Source: Bradyrhizobium sp. Leo170
Lineage (GTDB): Bacteria > Pseudomonadota > Alphaproteobacteria > Rhizobiales > Xanthobacteraceae
Direction of reading: 5' to 3'
Assembly: GCF_004296405.1 (NCBI RefSeq)
Contig: NZ_PSRR01000039.1
Coordinates: 1 to 39,403, forward strand
Length of the DNA stretch: 39,403 nt
This document shows positions 27,846 to 35,881 of the stretch, one piece after another. Position 1 is the first letter of the stretch. Each line of letters opens with the position of its first letter. The notes below the pieces were generated by a model. The model ran no database searches. It saw only the letters and a list, made by a program, of their open reading frames with translations, and was not told the origin of the DNA. Made by a program: the position numbers and the translations under genes.

Positions 27846-27859
27846 TTGACGTAACGCAA
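27846..27859 (-). promoter_or_regulatory. FixK2/FNR-type box upstream of the export operon
   Basis: TTGACGTAACGCAA fits TTG(A/C)-N6-(T/G)CAA on both strands. On the minus strand AAGATT (3/6 to the -10 consensus) starts 22 nt past the box, the class II spacing, and the hlyD-like ATG is 73 nt away. Read rightward it could instead serve the small ORF at 28013, but would leave a leader of about 120 nt. Confidence 0.5.
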
Positions 27860-28012
27860 ATTCTGTCGCCGACCGTCTCGCGAGCCAGGTTCCCGAGCGA
27901 CCGGCGCATCGATGCGCGCGGCAAAGTTGATTTCGCTCAACCCGCGTCACCGCGGATGCCTCATGCTCTGCCTAGCTGCGCACGGCGCGCTCTTGATCAC
28001 CGAGGACAGTCT

Positions 28013-28198
28013 ATGGCCGACAAGAAGAACATGGTTGCCACCGAACCCGGAACAGGCACCCAAGAGAGCCTCCAGAGCAAAGACCAGCAGGCAAAGGAGG
28101 AGGGCAGGATCCTCGATTCGCTGGAAGACGACGAAGTTCGAGAAGCGCTGGATCTCCTCCATGCACGCGACGATGGAATGTCTGCCTCCGAAGGTTGA
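28013..28198 (+). CDS. Small acidic protein of unknown function (61 aa)
   Basis: ATG 28013 follows GAGGA at a usable distance. The product starts MADKKNMVATEPGTGTQESL and is rich in Gln, Glu and Asp. A likely C-terminal helix is SLEDDEVREALDLLHARDD. It has no signal peptide or Cys. The reading frame continues a very long shadow frame opposite the export operon, but this 3' segment has its own ribosome site and lies outside those genes. It sits between the divergent export operon and the stress-protein gene. No family is recognised. Confidence 0.55.
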   Translation: MADKKNMVATEPGTGTQESLQSKDQQAKEEGRILDSLEDDEVREALDLLHARDDGMSASEG

Positions 28199-28250
28199 GG
28201 TGGAGACGGCTGCGGGTGACGTCGGTTAGAGCCGGTACAACGCGACGCAC

Positions 28251-28264
28251 TTGATCCACGTCAA
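28251..28264 (+). promoter_or_regulatory. FixK2/FNR-type box upstream of the universal stress protein gene
   Basis: TTGATCCACGTCAA matches TTG(A/C)-N6-(T/G)CAA perfectly and differs from the FNR consensus TTGAT-N4-ATCAA at one base. Its centre is 64 nt before the GTG at 28322. A -41.5 site would place the transcript start near 28299. The expected -10 (about 28287) is poor, which is tolerable for an activator-dependent promoter. Confidence 0.55.
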
Positions 28265-28321
28265 CGGCTGTTGTCTTGTCGCGCGTTACGTGTTCTCATC
28301 ACTTCGCTGGAGAGTTTTTTC

Positions 28322-29161
28322 GTGCCGCTGAGAACGATAGCCGTCTTCTTCGATCCGTCGCCTGCCGGCGAGGCGCGCGCCGACTATGCCGTCGAGCTCG
28401 CATTCCGTCATCGCGCGCATCTGGTCGGAATCTTCGTGGTACCGTTCGGCTGGGATGGCAATCCGTCCGAATCCTTCGTGCGAGGGCAGGCCGCGGTTCG
28501 CGAACTCATTCAACGCCATACGACGAGCGAACTGGCGGCGACGAAGGCCGCGAGCCAAAGCTTCGCGACCGTCTCCACCCGCGAGGACATCAGTTGTGAG
28601 TTTCGTTGCATCCCTCCCGGTGAAGCCAATGAGGCGTCTGCGCTGAACGCGCTTCATTCCGATCTCGTGATCGTCGGCAGTCCGCGGTCAGGCGGCCTGC
28701 CGCAAGAGTGGTCGGCGGAATCCCTGCTGCTTGCCACCGGTGTGCCCATTCTCCTGTTGCCCGAGGATTGGAGTGGGACCGCGGCCGAGCACATCGTGGT
28801 CGCCTGGAACGCCAGCCGTGAGGCGCGCCGTGCCATCAAGGATGCTCTTCCGCTGCTTGCAGCCGCGCAGTCGGTGACTGTCCTCCTGGTGGATTCGCAC
28901 AAGAATGCCCGGCATGGCGAAGAGCCCGGTGCCGATGTGGGGCTGTATCTGTCTCGCCATGGCGTAAAGGTGACCGTCGAGCGGATATCGTCGAATGGCG
29001 CTTCAGTCGCCGACGCCATCCTTGGTTTTGCCGGGCGCCATAGCGGCGATCTGATCGTGGTCGGTGCTTACAGCCACACGCGAGCAAGCCAAATGATCTT
29101 CGGCGGCGTGACCCGAGCCTTGCTGCGGGACGCGACCGTTCCATTGTTGATCGCGCATTGA
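28322..29161 (+). CDS. Tandem universal stress protein (UspA family)
   Basis: This 279-aa protein has two UspA-like domains (about 1-145 and 150-279). Domain 1 starts LRTIAVFFDPSPAGEARADY and ends near GVPILLLPEDW. Domain 2 starts HIVVAWNASREARRAIKDAL and ends with the nucleotide-loop-like GAYSHTRASQMIFGGVTRAL and VPLLIAH. GTG 28322 follows GGAGAG and matches the family start; the frame is open from a TTG at 28271 but without similarity. The upstream FixK-type box suggests induction at low oxygen, a known setting for this family in rhizobia. Confidence 0.9.
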   Translation: MPLRTIAVFFDPSPAGEARADYAVELAFRHRAHLVGIFVVPFGWDGNPSESFVRGQAAVRELIQRHTTSELAATKAASQSFATVSTREDISCEFRCIPPGEANEASALNALHSDLVIVGSPRSGGLPQEWSAESLLLATGVPILLLPEDWSGTAAEHIVVAWNASREARRAIKDALPLLAAAQSVTVLLVDSHKNARHGEEPGADVGLYLSRHGVKVTVERISSNGASVADAILGFAGRHSGDLIVVGAYSHTRASQMIFGGVTRALLRDATVPLLIAH

Positions 29162-29175
29162 GAGACCCGGGGGCG

Positions 29176-30060
29176 CTACCGCTGAAAATCGCTCATGCGG
29201 CTCTTCAGCCAGGCGAGAAAGCTGCGAGCCTTTTTCGGCAGGGCACGGTTCTTCGGCCAGACCGCATAGTGCGCCAACGGGCGTTCGAGCGGTTGTTCGA
29301 AAAGCGTCACGAGCGAGCCGTCGCGCAATTCGTTGCGCAGGAGGTGAAGCTGCCCCATCGCCACGCCGACCCCTTCGGTCGCGGCCTGATAGGTCAGCAC
29401 GGAGCTTGGAAACGAAATCCCTGAGTCATTCAACAGATCGAGACGATCGCAGGCCATCAGCCAGTCCGCCCAATCTGTCCGCCGATAATGCGAATGCAGC
29501 ATCGGCACCCGCTTCAGATCGTCGATCGAATGCAGGTTTGCCTTGCGCCGCAGGGTGGGGCTGCAAACCGGTTGGAGAAGGTCGCGGAACAGCAGCTCGC
29601 TTTCAACGCCCGGCCATTTGCCGCCGCCGAACTGGATTGCGAGATCGACCTTCTCCTTCTCGAAATCGACCGGCGCCACTGCATTGCTGATGCTGAGCCT
29701 GATGCTGGGATAGGCGGCATAGAATGAAGGCAAACGCTCGATCAGCCATTTTGCCGCAAAAGTCGTGTAGACCCGCAGTCGCAACGGCTCCGATTTGCCG
29801 CTTGCGACCAGCCGCTGCGTGACTGTTTCGATAACACGAAATGCAGGCGAAATCTGACGCTGCAGCTCCTCGCCCTCCGGCGTCAGGCGGATGCCGAGCT
29901 TGTCGCGCTCAAACAGCCGAAAGCCGAAAAAATTCTCCAGCGTCTGGATCTGGCGGCTCACGGCAGGTTGCGACACGCGCAAATCTTCGGCCGCCCGCGT
30001 GAAGCTTTGCAGGCGGGCCGTCACTTCAAACACGTGCAACGGATTGAGCGGCGGGAGCAT
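29176..30060 (-). CDS. LysR-family transcriptional regulator (GcvA-like)
   Basis: This protein of about 294 aa has an N-terminal winged helix-turn-helix (SFTRAAEDLRVSQPAVSRQI, then QTLENFFGFRLFERDKLGIR) and a C-terminal type 2 periplasmic-binding fold for an inducer. The layout resembles the GcvA/AmpR branch (LPPLNPLHVFEVTARLQSFT). ATG 30060 (MLPPLNPL) is preferred over ATG 30090 because it fits the family start; neither has a good ribosome site. It is divergent from the acyl-CoA dehydrogenase operon and is its likely regulator. The inducer is unknown. Confidence 0.92.
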   Translation of the reverse strand: MLPPLNPLHVFEVTARLQSFTRAAEDLRVSQPAVSRQIQTLENFFGFRLFERDKLGIRLTPEGEELQRQISPAFRVIETVTQRLVASGKSEPLRLRVYTTFAAKWLIERLPSFYAAYPSIRLSISNAVAPVDFEKEKVDLAIQFGGGKWPGVESELLFRDLLQPVCSPTLRRKANLHSIDDLKRVPMLHSHYRRTDWADWLMACDRLDLLNDSGISFPSSVLTYQAATEGVGVAMGQLHLLRNELRDGSLVTLFEQPLERPLAHYAVWPKNRALPKKARSFLAWLKSRMSDFQR

Positions 30061-30079
30061 TGGACGACCATAACAAAAT

Positions 30080-30095
30080 GTCATGACCATATAAT
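30080..30095 (+). promoter_or_regulatory. Candidate promoter/operator between lysR-like gene and catabolic operon
   Basis: GTCATGAC (30080-30087) is a perfect 8-bp palindrome, and TATAAT (30090-30095) is a perfect -10 for the rightward operon. There is no good -35 at the usual distance, as expected if a LysR-type activator is needed. The gap (30061-30167) also holds ATAACAAAATGTCAT-like sequence that could form a LysR T-N11-A site. Confidence 0.35.
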
Positions 30096-30167
30096 CTATG
30101 TTCAGTTGCCGGGCAATGCTTTGGCTGGAAAACAGGCGTCGGTATCGTTCTTCATGGCCCGTTGCAG

Positions 30168-31322
30168 ATGGATTTCAATCTCTCAGAAGAGCAGCAGATG
30201 TTTGCGGACTCGGTGCGCCGTTTCGCCGAGGACAACCTTGCTGACGGCGCGATCGCCCGGGCGCATGACCCGCGGTTTCCGTTCGATGTGGCGCGCCTGC
30301 TGGCCGATCAGGGGCTGCTCGGCATCGCCTTTGATTCCGCGGACGGCGGTCAGGGTGGAACGCTCTTGGATTCCGTGATCGCGATCGAGCAGATTGCCTC
30401 GGTCTGTCCCCGTAGCGCCGATGTGGTGCAGGCCGGCAATTTCGGGCCGATCCGCACCTTCGTGGAATATGCCAGCGCCGAGCAGAAAGCCCGCTATCTG
30501 CCCGACCTGCTCGGAGGCCGGGCCGTCATCAGCCTCGGCATGAGCGAGCCGGATGCAGGTTCCGCCGCGACCGAGATGAAGACTGCCGCAAAGGCCGACG
30601 GCGATCACTATGTGATCGACGGGAGCAAGGTGTTCGGAACCCACAGCCCGGATGCCAACCTGTTCCTGGTCTACCTGCGCTTCGGGCCTGGCGTCGGAGG
30701 CATCGGCTCCGTGCTGGTGGAGCGTGGGACTCCGGGTTTCACAGTCGGCAAGGCGTCCTCGTTCATGAGCGGAGAAGAGTGGAGCCCGCTGTATTTCGAG
30801 AACTGCCGGATTCACAAGAGCAACGTTCTGCTCGGCCCCGGCGGCTTCAAGAAACAGATATCGGGCTTCAACGTTGAACGGCTGGGCAATTCGTCGCGCT
30901 CGCTCGCGCTGGGCCGCTATGCCTTCAATCTGGCGCGCGAGCACGCCCTGGTGCGCCGCCAGTTTGGGCGGCTGCTGTGCGAATTCCAGGGGTTGCAGTG
31001 GAAGTTCGCGGACATGGCGACCAAGCTCGATTCCGCGCAATTGCTGCTTTACCGCGCTGCCAGCATCAAGGAAGGTTTGCCCTCGGCGTACCACACCGCG
31101 ATGGCGAAGCTGGCCTGCAATCAGGCCGGTTTCGATGCCGCGAACGAAGCGGTGCAGATCATGGGCGGTCTCGGCTACAGCACCGAGGGGCTGGCGGAGT
31201 ACTGCATGCGGCGCACGCGCGGCTGGATGATCGCCGGCGGCTCGATCGAGATTCTCAAGAACCGGATTGCCGAGGACGTTTTCGAGCGGCGTTTCGATCA
31301 GCGCGTTCGGGCGGCCGAGTAG
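30168..31322 (+). CDS. Acyl-CoA dehydrogenase family protein
   Basis: This 384-aa FAD enzyme starts MDFNLSEEQQMFADSVRRFA. The FAD/substrate motifs are ISLGMSEPDAGSAATEMKTA and YVIDGSKVFGTHS. HALVRRQFGRLLCEFQ and VQIMGGLGYSTEGLAE lie near the C-terminus. The usual catalytic Glu of medium-chain enzymes (YEGTSEI) is replaced by AGGSIEI. Glu237 in FNVERLGN occupies the helix-G position used by isovaleryl-CoA dehydrogenase, so the enzyme should still be active. ATG 30168 is chosen over a TTG at 30162. It is first in a six-gene operon, 4 nt before the CoA ligase. Confidence 0.92.
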   Translation: MDFNLSEEQQMFADSVRRFAEDNLADGAIARAHDPRFPFDVARLLADQGLLGIAFDSADGGQGGTLLDSVIAIEQIASVCPRSADVVQAGNFGPIRTFVEYASAEQKARYLPDLLGGRAVISLGMSEPDAGSAATEMKTAAKADGDHYVIDGSKVFGTHSPDANLFLVYLRFGPGVGGIGSVLVERGTPGFTVGKASSFMSGEEWSPLYFENCRIHKSNVLLGPGGFKKQISGFNVERLGNSSRSLALGRYAFNLAREHALVRRQFGRLLCEFQGLQWKFADMATKLDSAQLLLYRAASIKEGLPSAYHTAMAKLACNQAGFDAANEAVQIMGGLGYSTEGLAEYCMRRTRGWMIAGGSIEILKNRIAEDVFERRFDQRVRAAE

Positions 31323-31326
31323 GGCG

Positions 31327-33399
31327 ATGGCGGACACCGGCTTCGTTCAACCGCTGCTGGCGCCCAGAAGCATCGCGCTGGTCGGCGCCTCCGACGACAG
31401 CACCAAGACGTCGTCGCGGCCGCTGCGCTATCTGAGGCAGGCGGGATACGAAGGCACGATCTATCCTATCAATCCTCGTCGCGCGCAAATCGCGGGCGAG
31501 CGAGCATGGCCGTCATTGTCGGCGCTGCCCGCCGTCCCGGACCATGCCTTCATCCTGACGCCGACCGAGCAGGCCCTGGAGGCGGTCGAGGAATGCGCGC
31601 GCCTGGGTGTGCCCGTGGCGACGATCCTGGCGACAGGATTCTCCGAGGACCGCAACGCGGGACCTGCGCGGGTCGCGCGCCTCAAATCGCTGTGCAGGGA
31701 CTCGCGGCTGCGCATCCTGGGGCCATCGAGCCTTGGCGCCATCAACCTGCACCACCGCACGATCCTTACCGCCAACGCCGCGTTTGCGGAGCCGGATCTT
31801 CCGGTTGGCGGCACCTTCGTCGCCTCCCACAGCGGCAGCATGCTTGGCGGATTGATATCGCGCGGCAAGACGCGCGGCGTAGGCTTTGCGGGCCTGGTGT
31901 CGGTTGGCAACGAAATCGACCTCAGTCTGGGCGAGATATGCGCGGCGACACTCGATGACCCGGATATCACGAGCTACATGCTGTTCCTCGAAAGCCTGCG
32001 GCACGCCGACGATCTCAGGGCGTTCGCGCTCGGCGCGGCGGCGCGCGGCAAGCCGATCGCGGCCTACAAGCTCGGGCGTTCGCCGGTGGCGGCGGAATTG
32101 GCGCTGTCGCATACCGGCGCGCTCGCCGGCGAGGATGACGTCGCCGATGCTTTCCTGGCCGATTGCGGCATCGCCCGGGTCGAGAATTTTGAAACCCTGC
32201 TCGAGGTGCTGCCGTTGCTCGATCGCATTCCGCTCGGCGCGACCACGGGTCGAAGCCCTCGGGTCGGCATCCTCACCACGACCGGTGGCGGCGCGGCAAT
32301 GGTGGTGGATAGTCTGGCGGGCAGGGGAATTGAGGTCGTCACACCTTCGAAAGAGACCTTCGCCTCCATTGGCGCTGCCGGAGTGGCCGTGCAGCATGAG
32401 CGGATCGTCGATCTGACGCTTGCCGGAACGCGCTACGACGTCATGAAGGCCTCGCTTGAGGCGATGCTGGCGGCGCCTGAATTCGACATGGTTGTCGCGG
32501 TGACGGGATCTTCGGCACGGTTTCAGCCCGAGCTCGCGGTAAGGCCCGTGATCGACAGTGCCGCATCCGGAAAGCCGCTTGCTGCATTCCTGGTGCCCGA
32601 TGCGCCGGACGCGCTGCGTCTGCTTGCGGAAGCCGATGTGCCGAACTTCCGGACTCCGGAAGCCTGCGCCGACGCGATCGCGGCGGCCTACAAGAGGCGC
32701 ACACCGCGCGCGGCGCCCCCGGCGGCTCAGCTCTCGTCCGACACGCGACAGCTCGACGAGCTCGAAGCCTATGCGCTGCTGGCAGGCCTTGGAATCGACC
32801 ATGCGCCGAGTGTGTCGCTTCCGGCCGACGGATCGAAGCTGGATCTGCCGTTCCCCTATCCCGTCGCGGTCAAGGCGCTCTCCGCTGCGATCGCACACAA
32901 GACGAATGTCGGCGGCGTCGTTCTCAACGTGACGAACGCGGAAGAACTCAAGGCCGCGATCCTGCGCATCGCCGCCTCTGTCGCCGCGAATTGCCCCGGG
33001 ATTGCGCTGCGGCATGTTCTCGTCCAGCCCATGACCTCCGGTCTCGGCGAGGTCTTGCTTGGGTATCGGCGTGACCCGGACGCTGGGCCGATCGTGCTGC
33101 TCGCAGCCGGCGGCATTTACACGGAGATCTATCGCGATCGAAGCATTCGCCTTGCTCCGGTCGACCTCGCAGGCGCGCGCGAGATGATCGAGGAGCTGAG
33201 CATCTCCCGCATCTTCCAGGGCTTTCGCAACCGGCCCGTCGGTGATCTGGAGGCGCTGGCCCGCGCTATTGTCGCATTCTCAAAACTTGCCGAATATAGC
33301 GAGCGTGGCGTGATCGACGCAGAAATCAATCCTTTCATCGTCCGTCCGAAAGGAGAGGGCGTCCTGGCGATCGACGCGCTGGTGCAGCTCGCACAATAG
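31327..33399 (+). CDS. Acyl-CoA ligase (ADP-forming), fused alpha/beta type
   Basis: This 690-aa enzyme should activate a carboxylic acid with ATP and CoA, releasing ADP. Order: CoA-binding Rossmann domain (about 8-135, SIALVGASDDSTKTSSRPLR), first ligase-like domain with phospho-His262 in LSHTGALAGEDDVADAF, second ligase-like domain (about 310-460) and C-terminal ATP-grasp (about 480-690). The last contains FPYPVAVKALSAAIAHKTNV, later VLVQPMTSGLGEVLLG and INPFIVRPKGEG. ATG 31327 lies 4 nt after the dehydrogenase stop. The frame is open upstream inside that gene. The substrate is unknown. Confidence 0.9.
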   Translation: MADTGFVQPLLAPRSIALVGASDDSTKTSSRPLRYLRQAGYEGTIYPINPRRAQIAGERAWPSLSALPAVPDHAFILTPTEQALEAVEECARLGVPVATILATGFSEDRNAGPARVARLKSLCRDSRLRILGPSSLGAINLHHRTILTANAAFAEPDLPVGGTFVASHSGSMLGGLISRGKTRGVGFAGLVSVGNEIDLSLGEICAATLDDPDITSYMLFLESLRHADDLRAFALGAAARGKPIAAYKLGRSPVAAELALSHTGALAGEDDVADAFLADCGIARVENFETLLEVLPLLDRIPLGATTGRSPRVGILTTTGGGAAMVVDSLAGRGIEVVTPSKETFASIGAAGVAVQHERIVDLTLAGTRYDVMKASLEAMLAAPEFDMVVAVTGSSARFQPELAVRPVIDSAASGKPLAAFLVPDAPDALRLLAEADVPNFRTPEACADAIAAAYKRRTPRAAPPAAQLSSDTRQLDELEAYALLAGLGIDHAPSVSLPADGSKLDLPFPYPVAVKALSAAIAHKTNVGGVVLNVTNAEELKAAILRIAASVAANCPGIALRHVLVQPMTSGLGEVLLGYRRDPDAGPIVLLAAGGIYTEIYRDRSIRLAPVDLAGAREMIEELSISRIFQGFRNRPVGDLEALARAIVAFSKLAEYSERGVIDAEINPFIVRPKGEGVLAIDALVQLAQ

Positions 33400-33409
33400 G
33401 GAGATCGTG

Positions 33410-33775
33410 ATGATTGAGCAATTGAAGGAGCGTGTAAACGCCGACGCCGGCCTGGTTCGCCGCGGCCGTTTCCTCTCGACCAACTTCCTGCTCGAGGTCG
33501 GCTCGACGCAGTGGCTGATAAACATCGTGGAAGGACAGGTTTCGTCGGTGACGCAAGGACCTTTCGTGATGCCCTCATGGTCGTTCGCACTGCGCGCCCC
33601 GCAGGAGGAGTGGGCGAGGTTCTGGCAGGCCGACCCGCAGCCCGGTTCGCATGATCTGATGGCGCTGATCAAGCGCCGCGTCCTGAAGGCCGAGGGGAAC
33701 CTCCAGGTCTTCATGGCGAACCTTCGTTACTTCAAGGAAAGCCTCGCGAAGCTGCGGGCGGGAGTTGCAGCATGA
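33410..33775 (+). CDS. Small SCP2-like protein, function unknown
   Basis: This 121-aa protein is read from ATG 33410 (a GTG directly before it could also be used). The pattern FLLEVGSTQWLINIVEGQVS then FALRAPQEEWARFWQADPQP and LQVFMANLRYFKESLAKLRA resembles SCP2/sterol-carrier-like folds. Those are beta strands, an aromatic-rich helix, then a late helix lining a lipid pocket. There is no signal peptide. It overlaps the next gene by four bases (ATGA). A role in holding an acyl or lipid-like intermediate is inferred from shape and operon only. Confidence 0.7.
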   Translation: MIEQLKERVNADAGLVRRGRFLSTNFLLEVGSTQWLINIVEGQVSSVTQGPFVMPSWSFALRAPQEEWARFWQADPQPGSHDLMALIKRRVLKAEGNLQVFMANLRYFKESLAKLRAGVAA

Positions 33776-34632
33776 GCGCGAGCTTTGAGCCGATCGTCGG
33801 CCGCTACATGAATCTTCAACTGCTGGGCCGGCCGCACCGCCTTTACGTCGAGGAGGCCGGGCAGGGCGCGCCGCTATTGTGCCTGCACACGGCCGGTTCG
33901 GACGGCCGGCAATATCGGGCGCTGATGAATCACAAGGACATCATCGCCCGTCATCGGGTGATCGCGTTCGATATGCCCTGGCACGGGAAGTCGTCACCGC
34001 CCGCTGGCTGGCACGATGAGGAATATCAGCTCACCTCGCAGCAATACACCACCATGATCCTCGAGATCATGCAGGCGCTCGAGCTGGACAAGCCCATCGT
34101 GATGGGATGCTCGATCGGCGGACGCATCGTGCTGCATCTTGTGCTGGAGCACCCCGAACGCTTCCGCGCGATTATCGGCCTGCAGGCCGGCGCTCATGTC
34201 GATCCCTACTATGATCTCAACTTCCTGCATCGGCCCGACGTGCACGGCGGCGAAGTTTGCGCGGCGATCGTCTCCGGCCTGGTCGGACCGAAGGCGCCGG
34301 TCAAGGAACGCTGGGAAACGCTGTGGCACTACATGCAGGGCGGGCCGGGCGTCTTCAAGGGCGATCTGCATTTCTACAAGATCGACGGCGACATCCGCGA
34401 GCGCGTCGCGCAGATCGACACGTCGCGTTGTCCGTTGTTCCTGCTTTCCGGCGAGTACGACTATTCGTGCACGCCCGAGGAAACAATGGCTGTCGCCGCA
34501 AGTGTGAAGGGTGCCCAAGCCACCATCATGAAAGGCCTCGGCCATTTTCCGATGAGTGAGGACCCTCAGGCTTTCATTGGTTACCTGCTGCCCGTGCTGG
34601 AGGAGATCAGCCGGACAGCCGGCAAGGGGTAA
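33772..34632 (+). CDS. Alpha/beta hydrolase
   Basis: This 286-aa cytoplasmic hydrolase has a full catalytic triad: nucleophile Ser114 in VMGCSIGGRI, likely acid Asp230 in SGEYDYSC, and His258 in GLGHFPMSEDP. The oxyanion region is LLCLHTAGSDGRQYR. Family members split esters, lactones or carbon-carbon bonds of ring-fission products. Given the ligase, dehydrogenase and aldehyde dehydrogenase beside it, hydrolysis of an ester, lactone or thioester intermediate is plausible. The start overlaps the preceding stop. Confidence 0.9.
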   Translation: MSASFEPIVGRYMNLQLLGRPHRLYVEEAGQGAPLLCLHTAGSDGRQYRALMNHKDIIARHRVIAFDMPWHGKSSPPAGWHDEEYQLTSQQYTTMILEIMQALELDKPIVMGCSIGGRIVLHLVLEHPERFRAIIGLQAGAHVDPYYDLNFLHRPDVHGGEVCAAIVSGLVGPKAPVKERWETLWHYMQGGPGVFKGDLHFYKIDGDIRERVAQIDTSRCPLFLLSGEYDYSCTPEETMAVAASVKGAQATIMKGLGHFPMSEDPQAFIGYLLPVLEEISRTAGKG

Positions 34633-34669
34633 TTTGTCAGTTTCAATTAAAGGGGAGGACAAGAGCAAA

Positions 34670-35881
34670 ATGAATCTTCGTTCCATCGTGCTGGCCGTGT
34701 CGGCCGCTCTGGCGGCCACGCCGGCTGCGGCCGAGATTTCGGGCGGCGTCGTGAAAATCGGCGTGCTCACGGACATGTCGGGTCCATACGCCGACAATGT
34801 CGGCGCAGGTGCAGTGCTTGCGGCGAAAATGGCGGTTGAGGATTTCGGCGGCAAGGTTGCCGGCGTCGCGATCGAGGTCGTGTCTGCCGATCACCAGAAC
34901 AAGGCGGACATCGGGCTTGGCATCGCACGGCGCTGGTACGACACCGAGGGTGTCGACACCATCACCGAGGTCGTGTCCTCGGCGGTCGCCCTCGCTGTTC
35001 AGCAGCTGTCGCGCGACAAGAACAAGGTCCTGCTGGCTACCGGCCCCGGAACGCCCGACCTCACGGGCAAGGCCTGCTCACCGGTCGGCGTCCATTGGGC
35101 GTACGACAACTATGCACTTGCCAATGTCGCGACCGCACCGCTGGTGCATAGGGGTCTGAAGAGCTGGTACTTCCTGACCGCGGACTACAGTTTCGGACAC
35201 GCTTTGGAAGCGGAGGCGGCCAAGGTGGTCACCGCGAATGGGGGCCAGGTGCTCGGGTCGGCCCGAGCGCCGCTCAACACGTCCGACTTCTCCTCATACC
35301 TGCTGCAGGCGCAGGCATCGAAGGCTCAGGTGGTCGGCCTCGCCAATGCGGGGGCAGATATGATGAACTCGCTCAAGCAGGCCAACGAGTTCGGTCTGAC
35401 TGATGGCGGCCAGAATATCGCGGCCTTGCTCGTGAACCTTCCCGACATTCACGCTCTCGGTCTCAACAGCGCCAAAGGCCTGATGTTTGCCGACAGCTTC
35501 TATTGGGATCTCAACGACAAGACCCGCGCATGGAGCAAGCGCTTCATGGAGCGTTTCAACGGCAAGGCGCCCGGCAGCCTTCAGGCGGCCGTCTACGGCG
35601 CCGTGACGCATTATCTCAAGGCGGTGGAAGCGACCAAAAGCGATGAAGGAACGGTCGTCGCACAGCAGATGCGCAAGACGCCGATCAATGATTTTTACAC
35701 GGTGAACGCCAGCATCCGCGAGGACGGCCGTGTGTTGCGCGACATGTACCTGCTGCAGGTGAAGCAGCCTTCGGAATCGAAATATCCGTGGGACTACTAC
35801 AAGGTGCTCGCCACCGTTTCGGGTGACAAGGCGTTTCGTTCCTTGAAGGACGGCAACTGCCCGCTGCTCACCGAGAAATGA
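34670..35881 (+). CDS. ABC transporter substrate-binding protein (branched-chain amino-acid/aromatic type)
   Basis: This 403-aa periplasmic protein has a signal peptide (MNLRSIVLAVSAALAATPAA, cut after AAA before EISGG). The type 1 binding fold starts VKIGVLTDMSGPYADNVGAG. Strong AGGGGAGG precedes ATG 34670; the open frame reaches back into the hydrolase gene. Family members bind amino acids, urea, amides or aromatic acids. No permease or ATPase genes are beside it, so it must use a transporter elsewhere. Its operon suggests it captures the substrate of this catabolic route. It overlaps the aldehyde dehydrogenase start (ATGA). Confidence 0.92.
   Translation: MNLRSIVLAVSAALAATPAAAEISGGVVKIGVLTDMSGPYADNVGAGAVLAAKMAVEDFGGKVAGVAIEVVSADHQNKADIGLGIARRWYDTEGVDTITEVVSSAVALAVQQLSRDKNKVLLATGPGTPDLTGKACSPVGVHWAYDNYALANVATAPLVHRGLKSWYFLTADYSFGHALEAEAAKVVTANGGQVLGSARAPLNTSDFSSYLLQAQASKAQVVGLANAGADMMNSLKQANEFGLTDGGQNIAALLVNLPDIHALGLNSAKGLMFADSFYWDLNDKTRAWSKRFMERFNGKAPGSLQAAVYGAVTHYLKAVEATKSDEGTVVAQQMRKTPINDFYTVNASIREDGRVLRDMYLLQVKQPSESKYPWDYYKVLATVSGDKAFRSLKDGNCPLLTEK

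Noticed and set aside
24635..28012. Very long rightward open frame (over 1100 codons) opposite the export operon
   Set aside because: It is antisense to three clear transporter genes. Its translation is Arg/Gln/Glu-rich with no domain, as expected from GC-rich codon bias. Only the last 61 codons (28013-28198), which lie outside those genes, were kept.
31513..33015. Leftward 500-codon open frame opposite the CoA ligase
   Set aside because: Composition is Arg/His/Gln-rich without any recognisable domain, and it lies wholly inside a well-supported gene.
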